From Zizania palustris (lineage: Eukaryota > Streptophyta > Magnoliopsida > Poales > Poaceae): a stretch of 64,000 nt of DNA. This document shows, piece after piece, positions 23,181 to 35,307 of this stretch. The notes under the pieces were generated by a model. The model did not search any database. It worked only from the letters and a program-made list of their open reading frames with translations, and was not told the DNA's origin. Every line of letters begins with the position of its first letter. Position 1 is the stretch's first letter. The position numbers and the translations under genes were made by a program. Location of the stretch: the NCBI GenBank assembly GCA_019279435.1, contig JAAALK010000289.1:30620603-30684602 (forward strand). Reading direction: 5' to 3'.

Positions 23181-23720
23181 CTAGCGAAGGCCAGTTGTGG
23201 CGATCTCCATGCAGATGCTGGCAAACTTGCCGAGCTCTTCTTCCTGCTTGGACAACAGCGGGGTGACGTGGAGGTCCTCGAAACCCTGGTTGCAGGTGCT
23301 GACATCGCTGCTGACCGAGGTAAGCATGGTGGCCGTGGTAGCCTTGTCGCCGGCGGCTATGGCCTTGTCAGCCCGATCGAGACTATCTGAGGTTTGGTCG
23401 TACAATTCCACGCAGCCATGGAGCGGGCTAAGCTCTAGCCGTGCCGTCTTGGGATCGGCGATGAGCGCGTTGGCCATCTTCTTGGCGTCCGCTGCCTTGG
23501 CACGCACCACGTCCATCGCCAGCCGCAGCACGACGGCCGCGTCCAACTTCTGCCCTGGCTTCGGCACGATGCTCGTCTCGCACTCCACTGGGTACTCTGT
23601 CTTGGCGCACAGCGTCTTCACGAGGTCGCCGCCGGAGGCGATCGGGGGCGGTGCCGCCACGGCCACGGCGACGACAACGACAAGTACGAGGAGGACACTC
23701 GTAGCAAGCGAAGGCCTCAA
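23181..23720 (-). CDS. Pectin methylesterase/invertase inhibitor (PMEI) domain protein
   Basis: The intronless 179-aa protein has an N-terminal signal peptide (hydrophobic residues about 8-23), so it is probably secreted to the cell wall or apoplast. The mature part is a four-helix PMEI domain. The four expected cysteines are visible at C38 and C47 (spacing of the first helical hairpin) and C103 and C143, giving the two typical disulfides; an extra Cys follows near the C-terminus. Motifs LCAKTEYPVECETS, LHGCVELY and VSTCNQGFED fit the family. Members inhibit either pectin methylesterase or acid invertase, and sequence alone does not say which. The frame is complete with no visible damage, unlike everything around it. 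It lies between a CACTA 3' end and AT-rich repeats, inside the 33.7-kb insert. Confidence 0.9.
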   Translation of the reverse strand: MRPSLATSVLLVLVVVVAVAVAAPPPIASGGDLVKTLCAKTEYPVECETSIVPKPGQKLDAAVVLRLAMDVVRAKAADAKKMANALIADPKTARLELSPLHGCVELYDQTSDSLDRADKAIAAGDKATTATMLTSVSSDVSTCNQGFEDLHVTPLLSKQEEELGKFASICMEIATTGLR

Positions 23721-23763
23721 GAATGAGAGGGATCGAAGAGTACTATATTATTATGCCGTGGAG

Positions 23764-23781
23764 TCATACATATATATATAC
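23764..23781 (-). promoter_or_regulatory. TATA-like element upstream of PMEI
   Basis: A tatatatatatgtatg run on the minus strand lies about 45-60 bp upstream of the PMEI start codon. It is followed within 5 bp (further upstream) by a foldback element, so the original distal promoter seems displaced. The run is AT-rich by nature, so its function is unproven. Confidence 0.4.
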
Positions 23782-23785
23782 AAAT

Positions 23786-23918
23786 GCTATTCTACACCAC
23801 GGGTGTAGAATGTTATTCTACACCGACGTGGAATGGAGGGATTGGGATTGGGTGAGGGGTGGGCACGATTGGGATAATCGGTGTAGAATAGCAATCTACA
23901 CCCATAGTGTAGAATAGC
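23786..23918. mobile_element. 133-bp foldback (MITE-like) element
   Basis: The terminal inverted repeats are about 42 bp with five mismatches by eye: left gctattctacaccacggg, and right end, inverted, gctattctacactatggg. Each arm itself contains two copies of gctattctacac. I found no clear target duplication because the flanks are TA-rich. It is directly upstream of the PMEI TATA-like run. Confidence 0.65.
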
Positions 23919-23924
23919 GTACCC

Positions 23925-23925
23925 G

Positions 23926-23956
<31 letters not shown>

Positions 23957-23963
23957 ATATATA
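23925..23963. repeat. TA microsatellite
   Basis: The stretch is nearly pure (TA)n, interrupted once by atttat. It is a simple repeat. Confidence 0.9.
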
Positions 23964-23999
23964 TGGCAGGAGGTGCTACTAGGCAATTCATAATAATAC

Positions 24000-25600
24000 A
24001 GCTAGCAGCAGCAATTAGTGGTTATAATTGATAAATTATAGAAATAGTTTGATTGATATTATTCTATAATATAAATCCATATATTTATTACCAGATATTG
24101 AAACCAATCACTAAATAAGGTCAGAATATATATGTTTTCTGTTTTGTATATTAAAATAAATAATTTTATATAAATAGAACATATAAAATCTAACTTATGT
24201 TTTCGATATACCCGAGAAATTAAGAATAATAAATAGATATGTCACTGCACCTAATTAAAATAATTAAATTATATATGTCGATATTATAAAATATTAAATA
24301 TAATTATTTTCATTAAAAAATTAACATCCACAAAACTAAAAATGTTTGGCTCTAAAATTCAATTTTTCCCTAGATGATTATTATCCTAGAATAATTTAAA
24401 TCTCCTGTAAATAGGACATTATCAGTTGAGCTACTTTTAATAATATCAGATTAAAAAAGGTATTGGGACAAATAAATAAGATGATCAACCGATTTTGCGA
24501 TTAATTCTTACTGCACTATATATAGAAAAAATTATATGAATTAGTATATTTCTTCTAAAATTTCTATTAAAATCCTTCTATCCAAACCAATATACTTGTC
24601 CTAAATATCTATGTGTGTAATTTATATCTTTTCCCCCCTGTTGTTGTCGAGTTTTAATTATAGGAATTAAAAAAGTAATTGGGACAAATCTAGAAATATG
24701 ACCAATCGATTTCACGCTTATTTCTGACAAGACTTAACAAAAACATCACATATAATTCATTGTTGGCGAGATATATTCCGAAAATATTTAGAAGCAATGC
24801 ATAGGAAATATGACAATATTGTGCATGTGGTAACGCTTCCATAAAAATTAAGACAATATATATATTTAACTTTAAGCGGATATTGATATAATAATATTGA
24901 TTTTATTCAATGTTATAGATATTATATCTAGAACATAAATTCAATCTTAAAGATATTATTCAATGTTATATCTAGATATTATTCAATGTTATAGATAATC
25001 CCACAAATATCTATGATTTTATAGGAAAAATGGCAATGTGTCATTTATTTGTTATAAATGTAGTGGTTATAATTCACTATTTATTGAGATAGTTTCATTT
25101 ATATTCTATAATATAAATACATATATTTAGAATCGGATATTGAAAAAATCACTAAATAATGTCTGAATATATATGTTTTCTGTTTTGTATATTAAAATAA
25201 AGATTTTTATATAAATAGAGCATATAAAATCTAACTTATGTTTTGGTATACACTAGAAAATAAATAGAATGTTGCTGCACGCGCCTATTTAAAATAATTT
25301 AATATTTGGCCTCCCCTATCGAGTTTTAATTATAGGAATTAAAAAGTAATTGGGACATATCTAGAAAGATTTTCACAATTAATGACTTTAGAAAATTTCT
25401 AGTATGTTTGTGCTAACGTTACGATAAAAATTAAGACAATAAATATATTTAACTTTAGCAAATAATGAGATAATAATATTGATATTATTCAATGTTATAG
25501 ATATTATATCTAGAACATTATTCAATCTTATATATAGATATCATTCAATATTATATCTAGATATTATTCAATGTTATAGATTACATAAGAGATGGAAAAC
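24000..25600. repeat. AT-rich region with a diverged long direct repeat
   Basis: Blocks at about 24020-24225 and 25065-25270 are direct repeats (both with ggttataatt, actaaata and tatatatgttttctgttttg). Further shared blocks follow in the same order near 24652/25325 and 24850/25432, so a unit of roughly 1 kb is duplicated with internal deletion in the second copy. There is no coding. It may be the subterminal part of the decayed CACTA next to it. Confidence 0.55.
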
Positions 25601-25689
25601 CAATAAGTGTTCCCGTGTCACAACACCATGGAAGACTCACCGATAAAGGAACTAAAGGAAGGAAAATCATACGAGACAATAACTACCAA

Positions 25690-26420
25690 ACGGTAAGAGA
25701 ATCACATTACAGTGTCATGCATTAGTTGACGATTATGAGACCATATGTTGAACAACACCTGCAAGAGCTTCGTGAAAAGAATGAAGATCACGATGAAGAA
25801 TTGATTATGAAAGAGCACAAAATTCATTTCACATAATGGTTGAGGGATCTAAACCTTTCAATTGGAGAAACCGACAAAGAGACGATGATAAATAAATTGT
25901 CTTACGATCCATTGAGCATGGTTAAAACATGACAAGTGTATGACATCAATGGTTTCACATTCTATACCAAAGAAAAGGATCAACAGAGTGAGCGCCAAAA
26001 TAGTGGTGTCAGAGCAGATGCATAAGACAACACTGGACAAAAGAATGCTTACTATGGATACATCGAAGAAATATGAGAACTTAACTACAGGAACTCTATA
26101 GAAATCCTCGTATTTAAGTGCCAGTTGGTCAGACATCTAGAAGGTGTGGAGGTGGATGATTACGGGTTTACCATAGTTGACTTTAATAAGGTGGGTTATA
26201 AAGATGACCCTTGGATACTCGCTCAATCCGTGGCACAAGTATTTTACATTCTTGATACTAAAGACGAGAAGAAATACATTGTTTCTCTAGGAAAACAATG
26301 AATTGTTTGAGTTGATGGAGTCGAGGACGAAGAAGAATACAATCAGTTTGACGAGGTGCCGTTCTTCGTGGACATAGAAAGGATCAATGTGGTTGAAGCA
26401 AAACTGTCATTTGGCAGTGT
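25690..26420 (+). pseudogene. CACTA transposase (TNPD) C-terminal region, DUF4218/DUF4216-like
   Basis: In the plus frames with three or more stops I read VEQHLQELREKNEDHDEEL, then SYDPLSMVKT, VYDINGFTFYTKEKDQQS, RQNSGVRADA, then VDDYGFTIVDFNKVGYKDDP and VAQVFYILDTKDEKKYIVS, then EYNQFDEVPFFVD. This is the ordered C-terminal pattern of grass CACTA TNPD proteins (DUF4218 end, then DUF4216). Stop codons (for example after IHFT and MVKT) show it is dead. The catalytic domain is not seen upstream. This lineage is distinct from the CACTA at 37966-56280. Confidence 0.8.
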
Positions 26421-26460
26421 GATTCCTTATCTACGTACCGATGGCGATGGAAAATTAGTG

Positions 26461-26834
26461 CATGGCTAGATCATTTATGTTTACTTTAAGAGATTGCGCG
26501 TATTTGTAAAATCATTTATTTTTAATTTGGTAATATATGTTTTTATTTATTTCATTGATGTGTATATGTCTAATCTATGTTTTTATTTAATTATTGGTAA
26601 TAAATGTCTAATATAATCAAAAAATTCCTTAAGAAAAAATAATAGTAATCAAGTAGAAAATATATATTGAAACCTTTTATTTACTTATTGGTAATATATG
26701 ATTTTACTAAATAAAAATAGTCCTCAGGGTTTGGGTTCTTGACTCTCTAGACAAACCCAAAAAAGAATATTAGGATATTAGAAATGTTATTCGGAGTGCA
26801 TATAGATATTACGTGGAAAAGTTAGGTGGCTCAC
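26461..26834 (+). other. AT-rich flank between the CACTA remnant and gypsy element C
   Basis: I see no gene here. It ends in ctcac (26830-26834), the left target duplication of element C. Confidence 0.5.
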
Positions 26835-28117
26835 TGTTGATAGCAAAAAATGGCATTAATGGCCAGATTGTCAAAATATCAATTTTGGTGATTTGGGCCA
26901 AAAATACACATGACCAGGGTCCATCCGAAGCCCTACAGGGCTGAAGTCCATTGAGCTATGGGCTCCGAAAGCCTCCAGCCAGCCCATGGGCTTCGGCCGG
27001 GAAGCCTTCGGAGGCCCACGCCACCGAAGCGTTGGACCGAGGAGCAGGCCTCGACGGGCCTGGCCGAAGCCCACTTCGGTAGATGTGGAGTTGTATACGT
27101 TTCCAGCTCAACTTTTATCTCTATCTGGCCAGATTAATAGCAGATTAGATCAGAGATTAAGCCCCTATAAATAGAGAGGTGAAGCCGGCATAGAGACCCC
27201 CCAACTCAAACCAAACCAAAGCCATATGCTTTGATCGTATTTACTTTACCTTTATTTTCCTGTACTTCTTCGTGGGTTTGCCTGGGAAGCTCTCCGCCGC
27301 CCGCTACGGAACAACGGTAACCCTTGTTACTTCGCCTGTGAAGTATCCGTTAATCTACGTAATAAATTGCTATCGCCTTGTTACTTCGCCTGTGAAGTAT
27401 CCGCTAATCTGCGTAACAGATTGCTACCTTCGCTACTAGTGCAACACTTAGCAAAATTTGGTCCTCAGGCCGAATTGGTACTTCACACTCTTTTGTTGCA
27501 GGTTACCACGTTCGTAGCTGCTTTGCCGGAGGTGTCCAGAGCTGAGAGATCAGTTTCGGAGGTCACCAGGACACCCTTCGGCGGGACTGCAGGCTCCGGC
27601 AACAGGCTTCTCCAGCATACTTCGTCAAAACGGGCTTTGCCACGACCATACTCCGCACCGGACAAAGTCGCGCTCGCGCGTGGCCCTCGCGTCATTATTC
27701 CGTAGATTGTTGTATCAGAGATCTGACACCGAACCCCGTTTTCGGAGGTGATCATCGCGTCCAGATCCGTTCGGAATCCATCTCTAGGCAGATCAGTCCG
27801 AACGCCGAAGCACCCTTCGGTGGAGTACTTCGCACCAGATGCCGAAGGTACACTTCAGTGACCCCTTCACGCCAGACTTCAAACCAGACGGGGCTCCGAC
27901 TGGTTTGCTGATTTTATTCTGTTTAATCTATCTCTTTCGGCTAATTGGATTATTTTGTGTAATCTGGTTGCCTGGCGACTCCACCCCCCTTATCACGACG
28001 AAGGGTAGTCGGAACGTGACGTCGGTGCTACGTTACGCTTAGGCTTGTTCCTAAGTATCCGTGCACTTTTGGATCGTCGAACTGACCCAAGTGCGGGGGC
28101 ACGTTTTCGTGTCAACA
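26835..28117 (+). repeat. 5' LTR of gypsy element C
   Basis: The 1283-bp LTR starts tgttgatagcaaaaaatgg and ends ttcgtgtcaaca. A TATA-like ccctataaatagagagg lies near 27162. It differs from its partner by scattered substitutions and one duplicated block of about 22 bp (cctgtgaagtatccg) near 27375. Confidence 0.92.
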
Positions 28118-28124
28118 CACTTTT

Positions 28125-28141
28125 TGGCAACTCCGCTGGGG
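28125..28141 (+). other. Primer binding site of gypsy element C
   Basis: The sequence tggcaactccgctgggg starts 7 bp after the LTR. Its form is common in Tat-type grass elements and is not the iMet type. I do not assign the tRNA. Confidence 0.7.
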
Positions 28142-28155
28142 AAGGCTACGCCAAT

Positions 28156-30489
28156 ATGACAAGTACATCTGCATCGGCCACTGGTACATCTACATCGACT
28201 ACTACGTCTACACCGCCGATGGACACAATAGGATGCGCGGATATCGACAACCGCAACATTTTTACACCCACACTTGAAGATATCCCCACAGAAGACCGAG
28301 CAGAGATCGAGGCAAAGTTAAAGGCACTCCAAGACATGATGCTTGTGGGCTACGTCAAGACACGTGCGGGCTTCATCAAGCGCGACATCGTCACCCCCGA
28401 CCTCGCTCAGGTCCAGGTAACACCTGTATCGCCTCGTTTATCTTCTTTAGAAATTGAGCAGAAAATAGCCGCATCAGTAGATCAAGCCGTTAGCGCTTCT
28501 CTAGCCAACCGTTTAGATTCAGCAGTCAGCTCCAAAGTAGAGGTGACTCTTAGGAGGTTCAGCTTTACTGAGGTCGTACCCCCGGTTCCCATTGCTAGTG
28601 CACCACCAGCAAACCACGTATACGGTAGGACTAACGACAATACAGACACAATCATGTCTTCGACCTCATCACTTATGGCCGAGACCAATCATTACACCTA
28701 CGGTCAAACTAACATTGTGTACCATGCACCACCACCTGCGTCGATACCCGTGCTGCCCGCACCACATGCGCAGGCACCCGGACAAGAACACACCATACAA
28801 ATAGCGCGCAGGGAAGAGGCCCATGGCCGACATGCCGATATCCCACCGCGTGTCGCGCCCCCGCATGAGAGGCGCGCACAAGCAACATGCCAAGATGACA
28901 TAGAAGAGCGGGTCCGTGCACTATTTAGAGAGTGTGCCGGCTTCATGCCCAAGGGAAGGGTTAGGGTTTACCGTAAGCCATACCCCGACTATCTTGACAC
29001 AGTACCCTACCCCCGTGGCTATAGAATCCCTGAATTCACTAAATTCGATGGTGAGGGTAGCAAAACTACACTAGAGCACGTTAGTCAATTTTTGGCACAG
29101 TGTGGAGAAGTTAGCGGGATAGATGCTCTAAAGGTTAGACTGTTTTCTCTCTCGCTATCCAGCACCACTTTCCCTTAGTTTTTGGCGCTCCTGCCGAACT
29201 CCATCCAGACGTGGGATGATTTAGAGCGGAAATTCCATGATTATTTCTACACGGGTGAGATGGAACTTAGGCTGTCACATTTGACATCGGTTAAGCAGAA
29301 ATCTAGCGAGAGCACCTCTGAGTACATCAAGCATTTTAGGGATACTAGAAACCGGTGTTTTAGCTTGAATATTTCGGAAAGGGACTTGGCGGAACTAGCT
29401 TTTAACGGGTTGCGTTCCGAAATTAAAGAGAGATTAGATAACCAAAACTTTTTAGAAGTTAGCCAAGTTTTACAGCAGGCTCTGGTCTAGGAAGGCCGAA
29501 CCAAAGATAAGAAATTTATTAAGACGTTTAGCAAGCCCAGGGCCGAAATCCATATCATGGAACGTTTTGACGCGGAAGAGTCGGAAGAGGAGGATTCGAC
29601 CGATATGTACGCGGCCGAATGGGTGTGGAACGCTAAGAATAAACCTGTCACCTGCTCCGAGTTATGACCATCCCCCACAAAGAATCGACTTAGTGAGGTC
29701 AAGTACTCGTTTGATATAACTAAATGTGATAAAATATTTGATTTTCTCTTAAAAAGCCAGCTTCTCAGGTTACGTAAGGGTCAATTCATTCCACCTGCCG
29801 ATGAGTTAAAGAAGCATCCATACTGTAAGTGGCATGACTCGCATTCGTATAATACTAATGATTGCAATGTTTTCCGACGGCAGATACAATCGTCCATAGA
29901 AGAAGGACGATTGAAGATAGACCATAATCCAAAGATGAAGCTGGATAAAGATCCTTTTCCCGTCAACGCTATCGACCTCGGCGAGAAAAAGGTGTTGATT
30001 CGGCCAGAACAGGCCGAGTTGGCCAAGGGGAAGGACGTGATTGTTGGAGAACCGCGCACTCGCACACTCGTGCCAAAGAACCCCGAGGTAGGAGTGTGGA
30101 AACGGAACATTAATACACCTTCGGCTAAGGCTCACAAGAGGCCGAAGGTGACGTATAACATGCTGTTAAATAAGCATCGAAGAAGTGCCAAGGAGACTGG
30201 TCCACACACTCAGAAGCTAAAGCAGCCGAAGGGTCCGGGACTCTCGGAGGGTAGCTTCGGACCGAAGCAGGTAGACCCTCCGCATGGAGGCTTCGGACCA
30301 TGGTGGCCTGATGCCCCGCACGGTGGTTCCGAGCCACAATGGCCGAATCCCCCATACAGCAGCATCGAGCCCCAATGGTCGAGCGCCCTATACAGCAACT
30401 TTGGCCCCCAATGGCCGAACCCCGCACCGTGTTGTTCTCCGGTGGGAGGCTTCGGCCCGTACTGGCTGAGCGTACCTCTGGCCTGGTAG
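28156..30489 (+). pseudogene. Gag of gypsy element C (stop codons)
   Basis: One continuous frame starts ATG at 28156. It is interrupted by stops at 29176-29178, 29488-29490 and near 29666. The Gag core is at about 29000-29490 (PEFTKFDGEGSKTTLEHV... and EYIKHFRDTRNRCF). A zinc-finger-like KHPYCKWHDSHSYNTNDC lies near 29812-29870. The C-terminal part (30240-30480) is a repeated GGFGPxWPxxPH module, rich in Gly, Pro and Trp. Gag builds the particle that packages element RNA. Confidence 0.82.
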
Positions 30490-30669
30490 GACCCTTCGCT
30501 GGTGTGGTCTGAGATGCCATCAACGCTGTCGAACCCCCCTCTGGGTAACGGGTTCGACTCACATTGGGCGAGGCCACTAGAGCCGCCGATGCCTCCGCCA
30601 TATGACTAGGCGAGGACCCCGTGGGCTCCGTACGTATCTGGGCCAGGGTATCCTCCGCAAACTAACACT

Positions 30670-31230
30670 ATGCCTTGTTTTCCTTCGGAGTATTATGGAT
30701 GGCAGGAGCAAACAGACGTGGTGGAGGGGGGCATCATCCACAGACTGTCTGTAGTGCCTCCGAATCGGACCATGCAGAGTGAAGCCAAAGGGTGCGAGCA
30801 CGCGGAGGCCGAAGTCAGGGAGTCCGAAGCCATAACTATCAGAGTTGGGTCTCAGGAAGTCCTAATCCCGAAGACTTTGTCACCGAGGTCTGACGGAGCT
30901 AAGTCCCATGCTTCGGTCGGACTCTGCGCCAAAGCCTGGCTCGATCGGCCTGACAAGGCCGGTCCGTCCAACGGGGTTCACAGCGAAGCCCCCTCCGAAT
31001 GCAAGGTGCACAAGGCCGAAGGGCGCAGTGCCACTTCGGCCAGAATTAATGGAAGTCGAGCAGTAGCACCCAGCACCAAGCCTCAGCCATCTTGGGCACC
31101 TCCAGACATGTCCAAATCACAGAAGAGACGCTTACAAAAACTATGGGCACAGGAGATGCGCGAGAAGGAAGCTGAGGCCGAGCGCGACGCCATCTTCGAA
31201 GAGATCCGCCCTCGGCCAGCTACAAAATAG
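30670..31230 (+). pseudogene. Gag-Pol linker region of element C
   Basis: This open stretch of 186 codons is in the same frame as gag. It is rich in Ser, Ala, Lys and Glu, ending in a charged segment (SQKRRLQKLWAQEMREKEAE). In Tat elements a variable linker lies between the zinc finger and protease. No domain is recognised. Confidence 0.5.
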
Positions 31231-31293
31231 GTATGGAGGGAGAAGCCGGTTGATATAACCAACCCGGCTCCTAGTCCGAGCGACGACGATGAC

Positions 31294-32019
31294 ATGCTCG
31301 ACGACGATTACTCGCCCATCTCTGAAGAGCCCGCACCCCAGGTGATGGACATCAATATCGTCACGCTTCCCGCCGAGTTCGCCTTACCACAGGATGAGGC
31401 CGAGGTCGCTCAATTGAACCTCGGCCTATGCAGCGCCATATTCAAGAAGCCCGAGGATTCGTCTCACCATCTAAAACCCCTCTATGTCAGAGGTCACATC
31501 GATGGGAAGCCGATTTCCCGAATACTCGTTGACGGCGGTGCCACCGTTAACTTAATGCCTTACTCATTGTTGAAGAAGCTTGGCAGAGAAGAAGATGACC
31601 TGAAGAAGACCAACTTGATGCTCAATGGCTTCAATGGCAAGAGCTCTGAGGCCAAGGGCGTACTCTCTATGGAGTTGACGGTGGGCAACAAGACGTTGCC
31701 AACAACATTTTTCATCGTCGACGTACAAGGTAATTATAGTGTACTACTCGGGCGCGACTGGATTCATGCGAACTGTTGCATTCCTTCTACTCTTCACCAG
31801 TGCCTGATACAGTGGGACGGCGATGAGGTGGAGGTCATCTCCGTGGATACTTCGGCCCAAGTAGCATTGGCTGATGTATCTGTTAATGCCATCCATAACA
31901 AAGTAGAGTGTCTGTCAGGTAGAGATATTTCGGATTACGATTTTGTTAGTGTATCCAGAGGACGGTTTGTACCTGTGTTTGTAAAGCCGGTTGGAGTAGC
32001 ACGACTGTTTTTGTATTAA
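31294..32019 (+). pseudogene. Aspartic protease of element C
   Basis: The 241-codon frame continues the gag frame. The active-site region reads ISRILVDGGATVNLMPYSLL, the usual Tat form (DGG/DSG), and NYSVLLGRDWIHANCCIPSTLH ends the domain. It looks catalytically plausible in itself. After 32019 the polyprotein shifts frame. Confidence 0.82.
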
Positions 32020-32024
32020 TAGTC

Positions 32025-34322
32025 ATGTCTAGCAAGAACAATCTAGATTGGCTAAAGTCTCATGTGGAGAAATATCGGTCTAGTAAATACGGTATTGCCG
32101 AGGCCATCGGGGACTTTAGCGAAGTAGAGAAATTAGGACAAGGTTTTGCGTCGGCCGATCCCTTGGAGGAAGTCGATATAGGTAATGGTAGCATCCCAAG
32201 GCCGACTTTTGTAAACCAACATTTACAGCCCGATGAAAAGGCTGAAGTAATAAAGTTACTTCGGTCGTATGTCGATTGTTTCGCATGGGAGTATAGAGAG
32301 ATGCCAGGGCTAAGCCTCGAGCTCGTGGAGCATCGGCTGCCCATCAAGTCCGGATTTAGGCCTTATAAGTAGCCTCCCCGCCGCTTCAATTCGGCCGTCT
32401 ATGACCGAGTTAAAGAAGAAGTGGAGTGACTACTCAAGGCTGAATTTATTAGGCCATGCAGGTACGTGGAATGAGTTGCTAACATTGTGCCTGTAGAGAA
32501 GAAAGGGAGCGGCAAGATACGGGTGTGTATTGATTTCCGGGATCTGAATAGAGCCACTCCGAAGGATGAGTATCCAATACCGATAGCCGACATGCTGATC
32601 AACGATGCTTCAGGACACAATGTACTAAGTTTTCTTGATGGCAATGCTGGTTATAATCAAATCTTTATGGCCGAAGAGGACGTCTATAAGACTGCCTTTC
32701 GATGCCCTAGTTTTGTCGGCTTGTTTGAGTGGGTCATCATGAATTTTAGTTTGAAAAATGTTGGCGCCACATATCAGTGCGCTATGAATTTGATCTTTCA
32801 TGACTTGTTAGGAGTCATGTTAGAAGTTTACATCGATGATATTGTAGTCAAATCGGACGCTATGGGAAACCATTTAGCCGATTTGAAGGTTGCTTTCGAT
32901 AGGATGCGACAGTATGGGTTGAAAATGAACCCACTTAAGTGTGCTTTTGGCGTGTCGGCGGGTAAGTTCTTAGGTTTCATGATTCACGAGAGAGGCATAG
33001 AAATTGATCCTGAGAGACTTGAGAAGATTAGAAACATTGCAGCGCCGACATGCAAAAGGGATGTACAAAAATTACTAGGCAAGATGAACTATTTGCGTCG
33101 CTTTATATCCAACTTGTCTGGCAAGATTGATGCATTTGTCCCCATACTCTGGCTAAAGAATGAAGCCGAGTTCACTTGGGGGGCAAGCCAACAAAGTGCT
33201 TTCGAAAAGATCAAGGAGTGCTTGTCATCACCGCCTATGGTGAGAGCACCTAAAGTCGGGATTCTGTTTTGGTTATACATCGCCGCTGAAGATAGCGTGA
33301 TTGGAGCCGTGCTAACCCAGGAGGTAGAGGGGAAGGAGTACATCATCACATTCTTGAGCCACCGCCTGCTGGACGCCGATACCAGGTACGCGTTTGTGGA
33401 GCATTTGTGTTTATCACTTTATTACGCGTGCACCAAATTATGCCATTATCTTCTCCCCACTACATGTGTTGTCATTTGCCAAACCGATGTTATAAAACAC
33501 ATGTTACAGAAGCCGATTCTAAGTGGAAGAATCGGAAAATGGGCTTACACGTTGATTGAGTACGATTTGGCCTACGAACCCCTAAGAGCGATGAAAGGCC
33601 AAGTCGTGGCCAACTTTATAGTTGATCATCACATAGATGTTAGCTGGAGTGATACTATTGCTTTAGTTGAGGTAGTACCATGGAAACTTTATTTTGATGG
33701 TTTGACTTGCAAGAGTGGCCAAGGCATTGGAGTGGTTCTCATATCACCTAATGGGATGCACTTTGAAACTTCGGCCCGACTAGAATTTTCTTCCACTAAC
33801 AACCAAGCCGAATACGAGGCTTTATTGCTAGGTCTTGAATTACTAGAATTTGTAGGTGCTAGACATGTTCACGCATACGGTGATTCTTTGTTAGTAGTAC
33901 AACAAGTAGCTAAGAGTGCTCAATGTTTTAACGGCTTGCTGAATAGTTACTTGGATAAATGTCTAGACATAGTTGCCACTTTCGATGACTTCAAAATCTC
34001 TCACGTGTCAAGAGAAGTCAATTCAGTCGCAAATGATTTGGCTCAGCAAGCATCTGGTTACCAAGTCAGGAGAGGAAAATTTTCTGTATTGGAGAAGCCG
34101 ATGCTTGGTCTCACTGCCGAAGCCAGTAACGGTGGGCATGCGCACGCTCCGGGTCGAACCCCTCGGGTCGCCGAAGGCCACCGCACGCCGAAGCCCCTAG
34201 ATCGGAGTGCTCTGGCAACCAAGGGATTTGGCACGCCGGAGCCCATAGTCCAAAGCCTCCTGGATGGAGAAGGCTCCTCAGAGTCCGTAACCTCCGGAGG
34301 GCTTCGGCCCAACACACTCTGA
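32025..34322 (+). pseudogene. Reverse transcriptase, RNase H and second (archaeal-type) RNase H of element C
   Basis: RT: VCIDFRDLNRATPKDEYPIP, then the catalytic YIDDIVVK near 32830-32855. RNase H: YIAAEDSVIGAVLTQ through KWAYTLIEYDL. A second RNase H begins WKLYFDGLTCKSGQGIG, with TNNQAEYEALLLG, YGDSLLVVQQV and NSVANDLAQQ carrying the acidic residues. Stops occur at about 32370, 32427 and 32472, at CAG, CGA and TGG-type positions, leaving a long open frame 32487-34322. The dual RNase H is the hallmark of Tat elements. Confidence 0.88.
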
Positions 34323-35299
34323 ATGGCCACCTCGACCAGGCTTCGGCAGGAGCTGGAATGGCTCGGGGGGCACCCCAAAGTCAGTAATTTAGAAGTTTTT
34401 TCAGAAGGTGGACCAGCGAGACCCTCTGAAACCTGTAAGGGTGATTGGAGAGTCCCAATCGTCCATTATTTGAGAGACCCTAGCCAAAGGGTTGATCAGA
34501 AGGTTCAACGACAAGCGTTCAAATTCGTGTTGGTAGACGACACATTGTATCGCCAAACAATCGACGGAGTGATGTTGAAGTGTTTAGACCATGAGCAATC
34601 TCAGGTGGCCACAGGACAAGTCCATGAAGGGCTTTGTGGCACTCATCAGTCGGCCCAAAAAATGAGTTAGATGCTCAAAAGAGCAGGTTTTTATTGGCGG
34701 ACTATGACTGAAGATTGTTTCAAGTACTATAGAGGGTGTGAAGCATGTCAGAGGTTTGGCAATATTCAGTTAGCTCCTGCCTCATTGCTCAATCCTATTG
34801 TCAAGCCATGGTCGTTTCGAGGTTGGGGTTTAGACTTCATCGGCCAGATCCACCCTCCTTCCTCAAAAGGGCATCGGTTCGTGTTGATGGCAATGGATTA
34901 CTTCACTAAGTGGACCGAGGCCATACCTCTCAAGAACATGACTCACAATTAGGTACACGATTTTATTTTGAAGCACATCATACATAGATTTGGCATTCCC
35001 CAAACTCTTACTATGGATCAAGGTAGTTCATTTGTTTTCGGAGAAGTAAGGGACTTCACCAAATATTATGGTATTAAGTTGATAAACTCTTCACCTTACT
35101 ATGCTCAGGCCAATGGTCAGGCTGAGTCTAGTAATAAAACCGTGATTAAGCTCATTAAGAAGAAAATGGAAGAGTTCCCTAAAAGGTGGCATGAGGTGCT
35201 TTCCGAGGCGCTATGGGCTTGTAGGATTGCAAAGCACGGTGCTACCAAGGTCAGTCCATATGAGTTGGTATATGGACAAGAAGCTGTTCTACCTGTAGA
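34323..35299 (+). pseudogene. Integrase of element C, first part
   Basis: The zinc-binding region (HEGLCGTHQSAQKM, then YYRGCEACQRFG) and the catalytic core are present: GLDFIGQI for the first Asp, LTMDQGSSFV for the second, and NGQAESSNK for the Glu. Stops lie at 34668-34670 and 34950-34952. The frame is then split by a hAT MITE after PVEV. Integrase would insert the cDNA. Confidence 0.87.
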
Positions 35300-35307
35300 G
35301 GTAGATC

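Noticed and set aside
26871..27074. Minus-strand 67-codon frame repeated at 36393-36596
   Set aside because: It is in the LTRs of gypsy C and so duplicated with them; no coding support.
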